Source: Kiritimatiellota bacterium B12222 (GTDB lineage: Bacteria > Verrucomicrobiota > Kiritimatiellia > SS1-B-03-39 > UBA6053). From it: 64,000 bases of DNA. Positions 19,901 to 28,485 of this stretch are shown in pieces. Every line of letters begins with the position of its first letter. Within the stretch, counting starts at the first letter, position 1. A model generated the notes under the pieces. The model was given only the letters and a program-made list of their open reading frames with translations. It was not told where the DNA came from and did not search any database. Location of the stretch: positions 124,001 through 188,000 of the forward strand of contig CP120722.1 in assembly GCA_029719485.1 (NCBI GenBank). The letters run 5' to 3'. The translations under genes were made by a program, and so were the position numbers.

Positions 19901-20436
19901 CCACTCACATCACCCGAAATTGGAATATCCACTTTTTCCGCCTTCACAACCTCACTGGGCGTTAACACAGAGCCCTCTCCCACCAACGTAATCCCAAAGG
20001 TCGCATCTACCGACGCTTCACTGCTCGACTCTTGCTCCGATTTATCCAGTCGTAAAGATGTCAACCAACCCTCAAACACGGGATCATGGCTCCGGCTCTC
20101 GAGATCTTGTTTTTTCCAAACCCCCGTCCAATAGGGATTGACTTGCCCATCAACGGCGGAGGTGTCTGGATTCTGATCCAAAAGGCTCGCCGTAGCCGTA
20201 ACCCTCATGTCCGGTCCCGCGGTTTTCTGCAACTGGGCCAACGCCAAGTCCATACCCAACCGGGCGTTGGCCTGCGCTTCCGCACGTTGCTGATTATTGC
20301 TCACTTCACGCAACTGTACTCGCACAAAAACCGTGAATCCCAACACAAGCACCAATAGCAGAGAAACAACCAACAAGGTCAGCAAGAGCACAGATCCGCT
20401 ACGCCCCCTTTCACCTTCTTCGATGCGGGATCTCAT
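16951..20436 (-). CDS. Verru_Chthon cassette protein A-like giant pseudopilin (copy 1)
   Basis: This is a 1161-residue protein. A short basic leader precedes GSVLLLTLLVVSLLLVLVLGF, a type IV pilin/pseudopilin-like membrane helix, then REVSNNQQRAEAQANARLGM and a very large exported domain. Near the C terminus are GVFNINSTSVSAWVSVLSG, a GPFLSLADFVNRRL block and an LRVIGSRLTPRSDTF.VRAYG block, which recall the non-classical minor pseudopilin GspK. These features match the A protein of the Verru_Chthon cassette. The start at 20436 is chosen by analogy with copy 2; TTG at 20520 and ATG at 20475 are possible. Operator A3 lies upstream and the small partner gene overlaps the stop. Role inferred: cell-surface or secretion apparatus. 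Confidence 0.82.
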   Translation of the reverse strand: MRSRIEEGERGRSGSVLLLTLLVVSLLLVLVLGFTVFVRVQLREVSNNQQRAEAQANARLGMDLALAQLQKTAGPDMRVTATASLLDQNPDTSAVDGQVNPYWTGVWKKQDLESRSHDPVFEGWLTSLRLDKSEQESSSEASVDATFGITLVGEGSVLTPSEVVKAEKVDIPISGDVSGRYAYLVLDQGVKASLALQDPDHGKSTLTGYASQLLAQRQAAETLPGFSALGSTESVLIESAHLIDRLPTWRSVGLVDLDFAEGSREEFHHATLMTMGVLSDTARGGLKTDLTLAFEKSDAEFHTLSAFSDSGEENQSGSWNQGFDLGYVYALEGRSGNTTSPASERNPEAADWSSSNLKVRGPTWDVLRNYYLMYQDRAALGANEGLPARAARPDRFDGVSRNESPVLSYNSTKEADVRNLDNFSGLYVFGNLNQSGNVMRVTEPALAPVVTRVMYVFSLAREGGNLALVMNNIVVLHNPYNVPIEFRGFKFSPIDFPIESLKIRRRPDPADLAPALGDLDKEIDDINDWIRVLTGASKPWTYVNYIFTEDGSSSPSDRMVMEPGEIIAFSNTDDPLLYGTETVDQVGLASGPEYEEDSGLYFNRFGTSSAGIGGNKVEAITLDDTSRVWIEMELKSTWGNYLFLTPDTLNASSDSWDRSHQSDALIGRLDTPIGTLSGGGRTIGSLTGDYYTGLELGASLADRVPLFVMDARLKPLTDDAAVLSTYNPRAMISQNRFMDGDLANWEARLYEITSFNEIDLDLDIGSGRNNAYWGPSVTGTGETMLPLFEVPQGPMMSVAGFAQVEVGQFVHDPPYAVGNSFAHPLVDRDAVYNYLGAGNSGFSVVDQSYLTNEALWDGYFFSTLLARSDLGWSLDRTATAFRDGEEPLLNRNFVYEPMAGVSTNQVEQDMLDPERVAAHLLQEGVFNINSTSVSAWVSVLSGLRKREIKMADGSTQNVSGTFYSRMEYPVEGHSDLYKGFVELSDAQIEDLATELVKEVKMRGPFLSLADFVNRRLENDDTGLSGPLQAAIERAGLNNRFPNASPANGSLLHPEHQVSQSVAGSPGYLLQSDVLRVIGSRLTPRSDTFLVRAYGESLSGSSTEPSAAVWCEALVQRVPEPVDSLSPISNGVNSGNYEPETPENFGRRFEILSFRYLDPDEI

Positions 20437-20533
20437 GTTTAAATTGAACGGTATAAGCAAGTTGTCTGATTTCATTATAACAAATATCATACACAGAAGA
20501 ACGAGTGCTTGTTTCCTCAAAATCTTGAAAAGG

Positions 20534-20553
20534 TAGGTTTACTCGTAAACCTA
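20534..20553. promoter_or_regulatory. Operator A3 upstream of Verru_Chthon A-like gene
   Basis: TAGGTTTACTCGTAAACCTA is a perfect inverted repeat with 9 bp arms and a 2 bp centre, the best of the three A-type sites. It lies 98 bp before the chosen start of the giant pseudopilin gene, 59 bp before the alternative ATG at 20475, and 26 bp after the end of the acetylesterase gene. Confidence 0.78.
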
Positions 20554-20578
20554 ATACCTTAACCGGGGTTAAAACCTA

Positions 20579-22435
20579 TCATTTATGGGTCAAAAACGGC
20601 TCGGCGGGAAACCCCTCTTGATTGGACAAGGTACAAACAGGATTTTTCGCCCAGGCATAACAGGCAGAGGTAGGTCGCGGCACATCGGGATGCTGCAAAC
20701 AAACCTGTTCACCTTCAATGCGAGCAACCGCAGGTAAAAAGCGTCCCTCTTCTCCCGCAACCAAAAAGCCCAACAGCTCCTCTCCTCTACGCACACACAA
20801 ACCTCCACCCACACCCGAAAACGTAATGATCACCTGCGAAGATTCAAAGGAGGCCCGCTCAAATCGGGGTCCATGAGATACCAGATCCTCGCGTCCATAG
20901 GTGCCATGCAACGCCACCGCAGCCAGCCGTTCCCCCACACTTCGTTTGTCCTTGGGATGAACATCCACCGCTTCTCCCACATCAATCGCGCTAACCATTC
21001 CCGTCTGTGGCAACTTCAATACCGATGCCTGAGCCACCCGAAATTCTGACCAGCCTCTGGGCTCCATTTCTAAACTTGGCGCCCCATAATTGGCCAGTTG
21101 CACAAAATAAAATGGAAACGCAACTCCCCAGCGCTCCCGCCAATCTTCAATTAATAAAATAAACAGCTTTCGATATAACTCCGCCTGATCTCCATTCGCC
21201 TCCCCCTGATACCAAATGCATCCCCGCAACCCAAAGGGAATCAGGGGAGCAATCATGCCATTATACAAATTGCCCGATAACCAGGTCAATGGCGTCGCTG
21301 TAGGCTCTAGCAAACACTCCTCGCAACTTTTCCACTGATCCTGATAACAGATCCTACGCTCGCCTCCCGGAAATGGGGCTGAAAATTCCAAGCTGCGGGG
21401 GGCCATCACCCCTCCATGCCTGCCATTCACCACGATACGAATCGCCAACAAATGAGAACCCGGTCCCATGCGATCCCCTGAAATCACGTATTCAGGCACA
21501 TGCGGCGTGGCTTCTTCAGCAAAAGGCCTCGAGCCCAGGCATACGCCATCCCAATAGACCCGATCAAAATGTTGAACCACATCGAATCGAATTTTCACCT
21601 CTCGCCCCTCCCAATCCGCAGGAAATTCAACCCATTTTCGCGCCCACACCACTCCGTATGAACTATAAATTTGTGAAGAGAGCTCCCAGCCTTCATCGTC
21701 GTAGTCGACGGAGGCATATTCAGGAGTCCTGATCTCTTGAACCGCTCTTCTGGCATCTTCGTGACGCGCGACTTCTCGTTTGTGATAGTCATCTTCATCT
21801 GCGATTCCTTTCCCATAACCACAGCCCGCATCTTCCAACAACCCTGCGAAGGCTTCATTTCCCTCCAGTGCAGATCGCGAAATCCAAGTCTCAATAGGCG
21901 TGCCCCCTACTGACGATGAAATCAAGCCCATCGGCACCCCGACTTCCTGCTGTAAGCGTTTACCAAAGAAAAAACCCACCCCCGAAAACCCACCCGCACT
22001 TTCCGGAGAACATCGCCACCACCCCGTTCCCACATCTTCAGCTTCCCCCTCCGGCAAAGCATATTGAGGCACATGAAAAAGTCTTATTTCAGGATAATCC
22101 GCAGCTAAAATTTCTTGTTCTCCTCCCCGGGACTTGTCCAAGGTCCATTGCATATTCGATTGACCCGAACACAACCACACATCCCCCATACACACATCTT
22201 CAAAAAATCGTTCATCCGTTTCAGTAGAAAGCTGTAAACGCAAACCCTTCCCTTCCGCCAACGCAGGCAATTCAACCTGCCAACGCCCCTGCCCATCCGC
22301 AACCCCCGTCACCTCAAGATTAGCAAGCCTCACCCTCACCTGTTGCCCCGCCCCCGCTCTTCCCCAAACCTGTATGGGCAAATTACGCTGTAAAACCATC
22401 GCATCACTAAAAAGTCGGGGAATCTGTAATTTCAT
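20579..22435 (-). CDS. Sialate O-acetylesterase-like carbohydrate esterase (SASA domain)
   Basis: This is a 618-residue protein without a recognisable signal peptide. It begins LPRLFSDAMVLQRN-like (PRLFSDAMVLQRN) as in family members. The catalytic serine is in the MGDVWLCSGQSNMQW block (S93), a jelly-roll insert lies around 230-340, GCIWYQGEANGDQA follows, and the DVHPKDK block supplies the Asp/His pair. The fold removes O-acetyl groups from sugars; related CE20/CE6-type esterases act on acetyl-xylan. Its stop precedes operator A3 on the same strand, so whether it belongs to module A is unclear. Confidence 0.88.
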   Translation of the reverse strand: MKLQIPRLFSDAMVLQRNLPIQVWGRAGAGQQVRVRLANLEVTGVADGQGRWQVELPALAEGKGLRLQLSTETDERFFEDVCMGDVWLCSGQSNMQWTLDKSRGGEQEILAADYPEIRLFHVPQYALPEGEAEDVGTGWWRCSPESAGGFSGVGFFFGKRLQQEVGVPMGLISSSVGGTPIETWISRSALEGNEAFAGLLEDAGCGYGKGIADEDDYHKREVARHEDARRAVQEIRTPEYASVDYDDEGWELSSQIYSSYGVVWARKWVEFPADWEGREVKIRFDVVQHFDRVYWDGVCLGSRPFAEEATPHVPEYVISGDRMGPGSHLLAIRIVVNGRHGGVMAPRSLEFSAPFPGGERRICYQDQWKSCEECLLEPTATPLTWLSGNLYNGMIAPLIPFGLRGCIWYQGEANGDQAELYRKLFILLIEDWRERWGVAFPFYFVQLANYGAPSLEMEPRGWSEFRVAQASVLKLPQTGMVSAIDVGEAVDVHPKDKRSVGERLAAVALHGTYGREDLVSHGPRFERASFESSQVIITFSGVGGGLCVRRGEELLGFLVAGEEGRFLPAVARIEGEQVCLQHPDVPRPTSACYAWAKNPVCTLSNQEGFPAEPFLTHK

Positions 22436-22605
22436 GCCAAAAAAAAGACTATCAAGAGACCCTCTGCAAGATCTAATCCTACTTAACTCCAGCAGCCAAA
22501 GCTCTAAATCAGTCAGGAGCTGCCCCCTGAAATGTCTTTACATCTGACGGATGATTTGAAAACGATAAAAACTCGTTTCAACACTAACTGTAACAGGTAT
22601 ATCCT

Positions 22606-23493
22606 ATGAAAACCCTTATATTCACATCCTCTCTTCTTTCTCTCATGTTGCTTTCCGGTTGCGGAAAACCATCAGCCTCCGCCCCAGCACCCGCCGCCAC
22701 CGCAGACGCCGCCCTCATGCAAGTGGTCGACGGACTTAACCAAAACAATGCGGCCGCTGGCTGGAATATGCTGCCCGCCTCTTATCAAGCCGAATTGAGC
22801 GAAGTAAAAGGTGAATTTGCGGCAAAAATGGATCCCGTCTTGTGGGACTCCGGCGCCTCCTTGGTCGGAAAACTTCACGGCGTCCTCGAAAGCAAAAAAG
22901 ACTTATTGTTGGCCAGTCCCATGATGGCACAAGTGCCCATGAGCCAAGACCTCAGCGCAAACTACGACACCCTCGTCGCCATTCTGGGTGATGTACTGGA
23001 CAGCGATCTCGCCACCTTGGAAGGTATCGAAACCATGGACATCGGATCCTTTCTCTCCACCACCGGATCTGACATCATGAAATCCTTTTCCGCGATCGAA
23101 ATTTCAGACAGTAGCCCTAAACCCATGGACATGAACAGCATGTTAAAAATGCCCGGCAAAATCCTCAACACCCAAGCCGAATTGGTTTCTGAAGAGGGCG
23201 ATACGGCCGTGGTTCTCGTCACCACCGAAGGCGAAGAACCCGTAGAAGTTCCTTTCGTAAAAGTAGAAGGAAAATGGATTCCAGCAGATATGCAAAGTGC
23301 CTTCGCAGACATGATCGAAGGTATGCACGAAAGCATCAATGAAATTGAAATTACCCCTGAAACCAAAACCCAGGTTCAAATGGGCATGAGCATGGTCGGG
23401 GGGATGCTTGACCAACTCGCCACCGCGAAAACACAAGCGGACCTCCAAGCTGTCATGGGCGGAGTGATGGGCATGATGATGGGCGGTATGTAA
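22606..23493 (+). CDS. Predicted lipoprotein of unknown function
   Basis: This is a 295-residue protein with a signal peptide and lipobox MLLSGC, the cysteine at about residue 19, then an Ala/Pro-rich linker. The body is helix-rich and acidic; the C terminus is Met/Gly-rich (VMGGVMGMMMGGM). I recognise no domain. An internal EVPFVKVEGKWIPADM stretch resembles a small beta region. It stands alone with a good terminator behind it. Confidence 0.75.
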   Translation: MKTLIFTSSLLSLMLLSGCGKPSASAPAPAATADAALMQVVDGLNQNNAAAGWNMLPASYQAELSEVKGEFAAKMDPVLWDSGASLVGKLHGVLESKKDLLLASPMMAQVPMSQDLSANYDTLVAILGDVLDSDLATLEGIETMDIGSFLSTTGSDIMKSFSAIEISDSSPKPMDMNSMLKMPGKILNTQAELVSEEGDTAVVLVTTEGEEPVEVPFVKVEGKWIPADMQSAFADMIEGMHESINEIEITPETKTQVQMGMSMVGGMLDQLATAKTQADLQAVMGGVMGMMMGGM

Positions 23494-23514
23494 ACCTTCC
23501 CCTTCTTCTCCTCC

Positions 23515-23546
23515 AAGGGTCTTCCATCTCGGAAGGCCCTTTTTTT
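23515..23546 (+). terminator. Rho-independent terminator after the lipoprotein gene
   Basis: Stem AAGGGTCTTCC / GGAAGGCCCTT with one T-G mismatch and loop ATCTC, followed by a run of T, beginning 22 bp after the stop codon. Confidence 0.85.
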
Positions 23547-23692
23547 GATCCCTCGCAGAGACTTTCCCAAACATAAGTCGCAAAAAAAGGGGGAGGCATC
23601 AGAACAAAAGACTTTTCAAAGCCCAGACATCTCCTCGCAATCAACTCGTCTGCGAGGTTTTCTTTTTGAAATCTGTCGATAAACCACAGCCC

Positions 23693-24655
23693 ATGCCTCC
23701 TATGTTCATCCACCTTGAATCTTTGATCCTTCGACACTTCAGCCTCATCCTCATTGCCGCTTTGGCTCTAGGCTTGGCCCTCCCTTCCTTGGCAAATGCG
23801 CTGGCCCCCGTCATTATGCCCGTGCTGATGATCGTCATCTATTTAGGATTTCTCAAAACCGATTATCAAATTTTGGCTCAGGAAATCAGAAATCTCAAAC
23901 GGCAACTTTGGCTCAATTGCTTTTGTTTACTCCTCATTCCTTCACTGTTATTTGGCGTGACCAAAGGCTTAGAAATTTTTGCCGGCACCCACCCCGCGTG
24001 GGGCACAGGAGTGCTCTTGCTCTTTGCCTGCCCCATCGCCACCGTGGCTCCCACCTTGGCGCTGGTCATGCACGGCCATTTTGAACGCACCCTGAGCAGC
24101 TTAATTCTCAGCACCATCTTAGCCCCCTTCACCCTGCCCTTACTTTTATCCTTCTGGCTGGGGGCATCGATTGACCTTAGCTTTCTCGATATGAGTTTTT
24201 TCCTACTCAAATTAATTTTGATTCCCTTTGTGGCCGCCCAAATCAGCTCCCGGCTTTTCCCCAGCCTCCACCATCGCCTCAAACCTCACACCGCATCCCT
24301 TTCCATATTACTGCTCACCCTCATCGTTATCGGAGCCGTGGCGGGACTCGCCTCCATCGTCAAAGAAAACCCCACCCACATCCTGGAAGGCATCGCCGTC
24401 GCCTCTGGATGTATGCTGCTGGCTTATCTCATCGGTTGGTTTTTACAGCCCAAGACCGCCAGCTTCGCAGACCGATCTACCTTGGCCATTCTGGCCACAT
24501 GGTGCAATATTGGCCTATCCATTGTCTTTGCCAAACAATTTTTTCCCCACAGCGATGTACTGCTCTTTGTGGTGCTTGCCGAAATTCCTTGGAACATGGC
24601 TTTTGCACCCGCACATGCCTTTGTACGACGACAAGCCGCCAAACAACTCGCTTAA
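23693..24655 (+). CDS. Bile acid:sodium symporter-family transporter
   Basis: This is a 320-residue membrane protein with about nine or ten hydrophobic helices. The layout is that of the BASS/SBF family, including LLFACPIATVAPTLALVMHG in the middle and ATWCNIGLSIVFAKQFF near the end. Prokaryotic members carry varied organic anions, so the substrate is unknown. ATG at 23702 or an upstream TTG at 23666 (preceded by GAGG) could also be the start. The 3' end overlaps the convergent next gene by 4 bp. Confidence 0.82.
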   Translation: MPPMFIHLESLILRHFSLILIAALALGLALPSLANALAPVIMPVLMIVIYLGFLKTDYQILAQEIRNLKRQLWLNCFCLLLIPSLLFGVTKGLEIFAGTHPAWGTGVLLLFACPIATVAPTLALVMHGHFERTLSSLILSTILAPFTLPLLLSFWLGASIDLSFLDMSFFLLKLILIPFVAAQISSRLFPSLHHRLKPHTASLSILLLTLIVIGAVAGLASIVKENPTHILEGIAVASGCMLLAYLIGWFLQPKTASFADRSTLAILATWCNIGLSIVFAKQFFPHSDVLLFVVLAEIPWNMAFAPAHAFVRRQAAKQLA

Positions 24656-25467
24656 GCGATCACGCTTTGGTCGTCTCCCCCAAATTCTCCACAGCAAGAA
24701 TTACATTCATAATAACAACGCTGACATAAACAACGCTCCCCCATAAGCACCCCCTCCACATCCCCACAGCGTTCGCAGGGTTGATGTGCAATTCCCCCTA
24801 ACGTGAACGAGAGCCATTCCTGGGTACGGTGAAAATCCGCACGCGTAAAAGGAGAGGTCGAAGAAATGACCGGCTTCTCTTCTCCTTGGCTATAATTGTA
24901 CCGACAAAATGACAGATCCCAGCGATCACCCGCAGACAGCGCCCTCTGATCTGAAAAAGTATCGAGGGGGATCACCGCATAAACCGACCACATGGCTTCA
25001 TCAGGTTTCCGCCAGAGTTCATAGCTAAAACAAGGTTCGGCGAGTAACAAATCATGAGGGAATCCACTGCCCTTCGTTCGCCTGTTCTTCATCTCCTCTA
25101 CTGAGGGAAACCGCAATTGCAAACACTGCCCTTGCGCCCCCACATGCAACTCAACATAGGCCTCACTTTCCGCAGGCTTCAAAAAGAGTTCGAAGGTATC
25201 TCCCTGCAGAAAAAAAGGAGTATTCAACTCTGCGTCCGGACTATAAATATCCCGGTCGTTCATCTGAGCAAATACATGGAGCCTGCACGTCGATGACTCC
25301 CACGCCAACTGCACCGTCCCTCCCTCAAATCCAGCTTCCGGTACTTCCAACCAAGCCTGCTGAAAGGCCAATACCGGAAATTCTGAGAAGGCCCGCTTGA
25401 GCGCCTCATAACCAGGATGCTCAGGAAAAGAAACGGGGAGAACAGGAATTTCAATAAAACCATTCAT
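24652..25467 (-). CDS. CBM9-like domain fused to a C-terminal cysteine cluster
   Basis: This is a 271-residue protein. Residues about 30-220 look like a family 9 carbohydrate-binding (DOMON-like) fold: VQLAWESSTCRLHVFAQMND, QGDTFELFLKP, YVELHV.AQGQ and a WDLSFCRYNY end. Residues about 230-262 carry paired cysteines (CERC, CLCQRC, C..CC), suggesting a zinc ribbon or iron-sulfur site. No signal peptide is seen, which is unusual for a sugar-binding protein and suggests a cytoplasmic role. It is the last gene of a leftward operon; the upstream lipoprotein gene ends 4 bp before its start. Confidence 0.7.
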   Translation of the reverse strand: MNGFIEIPVLPVSFPEHPGYEALKRAFSEFPVLAFQQAWLEVPEAGFEGGTVQLAWESSTCRLHVFAQMNDRDIYSPDAELNTPFFLQGDTFELFLKPAESEAYVELHVGAQGQCLQLRFPSVEEMKNRRTKGSGFPHDLLLAEPCFSYELWRKPDEAMWSVYAVIPLDTFSDQRALSAGDRWDLSFCRYNYSQGEEKPVISSTSPFTRADFHRTQEWLSFTLGGIAHQPCERCGDVEGVLMGERCLCQRCYYECNSCCGEFGGDDQSVIA

Positions 25468-25471
25468 CGTG

Positions 25472-28468
25472 TCATCTCAAGAGTCTGCGGGCTGCCGCCG
25501 CATGAGTTTGCGCCGTCACTTCAAAGGAACCCGTTTGGCGAACCACCTGATCTAATCCCCCCACTTCATAAATGCGGTATCCATTTGAGCCCGCTTGCAG
25601 ATAGTATTTTCCGGTGGCCTCCTCGTATCCAAAAAAACCTCCCTCAGGCATGCTGTCGATAAGGACTTCATCCGGAGATGCGTCCTCCCCTGAACCCGAA
25701 AACAACTCATCCAAAAATAGACCATCACTGGTCATGCAGAAAAAACGTTCATCAGCCGCCCTCAAAATAAAAACATCCACATCATCATCCAAGGGCGCAA
25801 TGCCCAGAAAATTTGAAGACTCTGCTAAAGATTTCCCTGCCTGAGGGGATCCACTTCTCCCCACAGACGGATGAGGGTAACGCCAGCGTAGTTTTCCTTC
25901 CGGTGAATAAGACAGCATCATCGGCGAACTGTTAATCACCAGATTCCCATCACCATCCACCATACTTTCCTGATTCAAAGACTGTCCATTGGCCTGTTCC
26001 AACAATACCGATTCTTGAACCGCAACCGACAAACTCACATATTGCGGAACGCCTCCCGAAATATATCCAATCGGACGCAGGGAGACCATCGATGTTCTGC
26101 CATCCGCAATGGTCAACGGCATGCGCAAATTCAAATCCCGTTGCGCAATCCCCCAAGGGCTTCCGCCAAAGGTGGTGCCCCGAGGACTAAAACTATATTC
26201 ATTGGATTGAGAGAGGCCGTCTCCATTCAAATCCAACCACAACACCGCTTCCTCGGGTTCGGAATAAGGCGCCCCTTCCCCCCACTTGATCGGAGTTTGT
26301 GGATCCCTGGCTTTGAGAGCCAATGCCGGATACTGTGCGTAAACCGCCTCAATAAAACTTACAGGCGGAAAGCCATCGCAACCAGATACGTAGTTCGAAA
26401 TGCTGCCATACGCAGCCAAATCACGTAGCCGACCATCAGCCAAAATTTCAGAAACCGTATTGATCTTTCCCTTCCCCAACAAAAAGCTGCGCCCATCTGC
26501 TTGGTGAGTAAAGGTGTACTGACGCTGCCCGGAATAATGACCCTCAAGATGCCCATCCTCCTTTTGCAACACCACCACCGGCTCTGCCTTTCCTGCATCA
26601 AAATCCACCTCCCACAAACTGCCCATGCCCACCCAACGCGTCGCATCTTGAGGATCAAAAGAGGCCCCTGTGCCTTGTTCAGGACTGCCAAATTCTCGAA
26701 AGACGACGCTGTCCGTCTCTAAATCCCATGCCGTGATCTGATGAGGATTGCGACGGTCTTCGGTCACCCACAACCTTTCCCCCATCACCGCAAGCCCCTG
26801 CGGACGCACCATACGGTTCTCCTGATAAGCACCAGCATACGCACCGCCCGGAGCACCAATCGCCCGCAAAGGTTTGCCATTAGCCGCGAATACCCTCACC
26901 TGATGAGTCGCTCCATCGGAAACATACATGCTCCCATCCGGACCTACCGCAAGTCCGGTAGGAGTTTGGGTTGCAAATTTCACCGCCACTTGCATCTCTC
27001 CCGTCGCTGGATAAATTCTAAAAATACTCTGACCCACCGTCACATAAATTACATCCTTCCAACTCGTGAGCGGCCCCAGCCGCGGCAAGGGCATCCGCCC
27101 CAGTTCTTCACCCGTCGCCGCATCGATTTTAATGATCGCTTGCGCATCCCGCGCACTCACATACAATGCATCCCCGGAAATACCGATCCCTTGCACGGTC
27201 GTTGCGGGTTGCCCCCTCAAAGTCTCATGCGAAAATCCAGGCTCCCACACATAATGAAAGGGTTGCGTAAATGCTTTCCCACCCGGGAAATCTACAGCCT
27301 TGCCACTTTGAAGGTCATAGCGACTCAAACAAACCGGTAGCTCAACCTTACCCGGCAGCAGCTTACGTCCAAAACGTGGCCCGTCATTTACTACATATAA
27401 CCACTTGTCATCCGCAATCATCGACACCCCACTCGCACCCGTACCTTCAATTTTCGCAAAAGTCTTTGAAAGTGCCCCATCCGCTTCTACCGCCAAAATT
27501 TTATCCTTATCCCCCGTAAAGGATGCCGCAAAAAAAATGAGCTCACCATTTGAACACGCCGCCGTAAAATTTCCCTGCGGACCACCAAAAGCGTGAAAGG
27601 CATCTTCACGACCATTTGCAAAGGTCATGCTCAACTGTGTCTCAAGTCCCGGATGTGAAAGACTGCGCCACTGATACCTCCCCGGGGAAACCAATTCTCC
27701 ATCATCATCCAACCCATCCCAGGGCAAAAGGACTTCCCCTTGAGCTACCGACATCCCTGAAACTAAATTCCGTACCCGTTTCCCTGTTTCATCTTCGATA
27801 ACCACCGTCAATTTACCTGCCGTCGGCTGATCAACCACAAGCACCATTTTGTGCGCATGATCTGCCACCCCTTGCTCATACGCCGCCATATCAAATCGTT
27901 GCCATTCTCCGGGATCATTCGAAAAGTGAGCTCCTGCGCTCTCAGCATCCACATGCAGATACCGTTCCCGTTGAATCAGCTCTCCTGCCTCATTCACCCA
28001 TTGGGCATCAATGCCCATCCGCAGCTCATCCCATGCCTCATCTTCCAGAGGAAACCCTTGAGGATTTATGAAATAAATATACGTCACCACCTCATCCGAC
28101 GGGATCATTTCTACCACTTCAGGAGTCAATACCAGCCCCCCTACGGATAATCCAAGGGTAACTTGAGGAATCCTCTCTTGAACTTTTTCGATTTCGATCC
28201 CCACGGTCAGCCCATCGGGTCGCCTCGTCATCGCAATTCGCAGCCCGGGTTTTTCGCCTACCGACATTTGCACATACGCATGTTCATCCAATACCTGCAC
28301 GGGCATCGCGGTCTCTCTGGGAACCACGGTTTCTGTGGGAACCACAGTTTCAGTCCCAGGCCCACAGCCACTCAACCCCAACCAGCAGCAAAACCAGAGA
28401 CATCCCCATAATCTACCCTGACCGATAAGGTTGATATTCCGACCAAAAAGAACACAGATTGAACTCAT
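25472..28468 (-). CDS. Large lipoprotein with FlgD-like Ig domain and NHL-type propeller repeats
   Basis: This is a 998-residue protein. The ATG at 28468 is chosen because AAGGAG (28476-28481 on the reverse strand) lies 7 bp upstream; an ATG at 28486 overlaps the preceding gene's stop. The signal peptide ends in the lipobox LGLSGC. Around residues 220-285 is a FlgD-type Ig domain (GKLTVVIEDETGKRVRNL...WDGLDDDGELVSPGRYQW). A long beta-propeller region follows with NHL-like motifs such as PTGLAVGPDGSMYVSDGA.HQV and RPQGLAVMGERLWVTED. A calcium-style DLNGDGLSQSNEYS segment lies near 770. It is probably anchored on the outer membrane or cell surface; ligand unknown. Confidence 0.78.
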   Translation of the reverse strand: MSSICVLFGRNINLIGQGRLWGCLWFCCWLGLSGCGPGTETVVPTETVVPRETAMPVQVLDEHAYVQMSVGEKPGLRIAMTRRPDGLTVGIEIEKVQERIPQVTLGLSVGGLVLTPEVVEMIPSDEVVTYIYFINPQGFPLEDEAWDELRMGIDAQWVNEAGELIQRERYLHVDAESAGAHFSNDPGEWQRFDMAAYEQGVADHAHKMVLVVDQPTAGKLTVVIEDETGKRVRNLVSGMSVAQGEVLLPWDGLDDDGELVSPGRYQWRSLSHPGLETQLSMTFANGREDAFHAFGGPQGNFTAACSNGELIFFAASFTGDKDKILAVEADGALSKTFAKIEGTGASGVSMIADDKWLYVVNDGPRFGRKLLPGKVELPVCLSRYDLQSGKAVDFPGGKAFTQPFHYVWEPGFSHETLRGQPATTVQGIGISGDALYVSARDAQAIIKIDAATGEELGRMPLPRLGPLTSWKDVIYVTVGQSIFRIYPATGEMQVAVKFATQTPTGLAVGPDGSMYVSDGATHQVRVFAANGKPLRAIGAPGGAYAGAYQENRMVRPQGLAVMGERLWVTEDRRNPHQITAWDLETDSVVFREFGSPEQGTGASFDPQDATRWVGMGSLWEVDFDAGKAEPVVVLQKEDGHLEGHYSGQRQYTFTHQADGRSFLLGKGKINTVSEILADGRLRDLAAYGSISNYVSGCDGFPPVSFIEAVYAQYPALALKARDPQTPIKWGEGAPYSEPEEAVLWLDLNGDGLSQSNEYSFSPRGTTFGGSPWGIAQRDLNLRMPLTIADGRTSMVSLRPIGYISGGVPQYVSLSVAVQESVLLEQANGQSLNQESMVDGDGNLVINSSPMMLSYSPEGKLRWRYPHPSVGRSGSPQAGKSLAESSNFLGIAPLDDDVDVFILRAADERFFCMTSDGLFLDELFSGSGEDASPDEVLIDSMPEGGFFGYEEATGKYYLQAGSNGYRIYEVGGLDQVVRQTGSFEVTAQTHAAAARRLLR

Positions 28469-28485
28469 GTAAAAACTCCTTCGCA

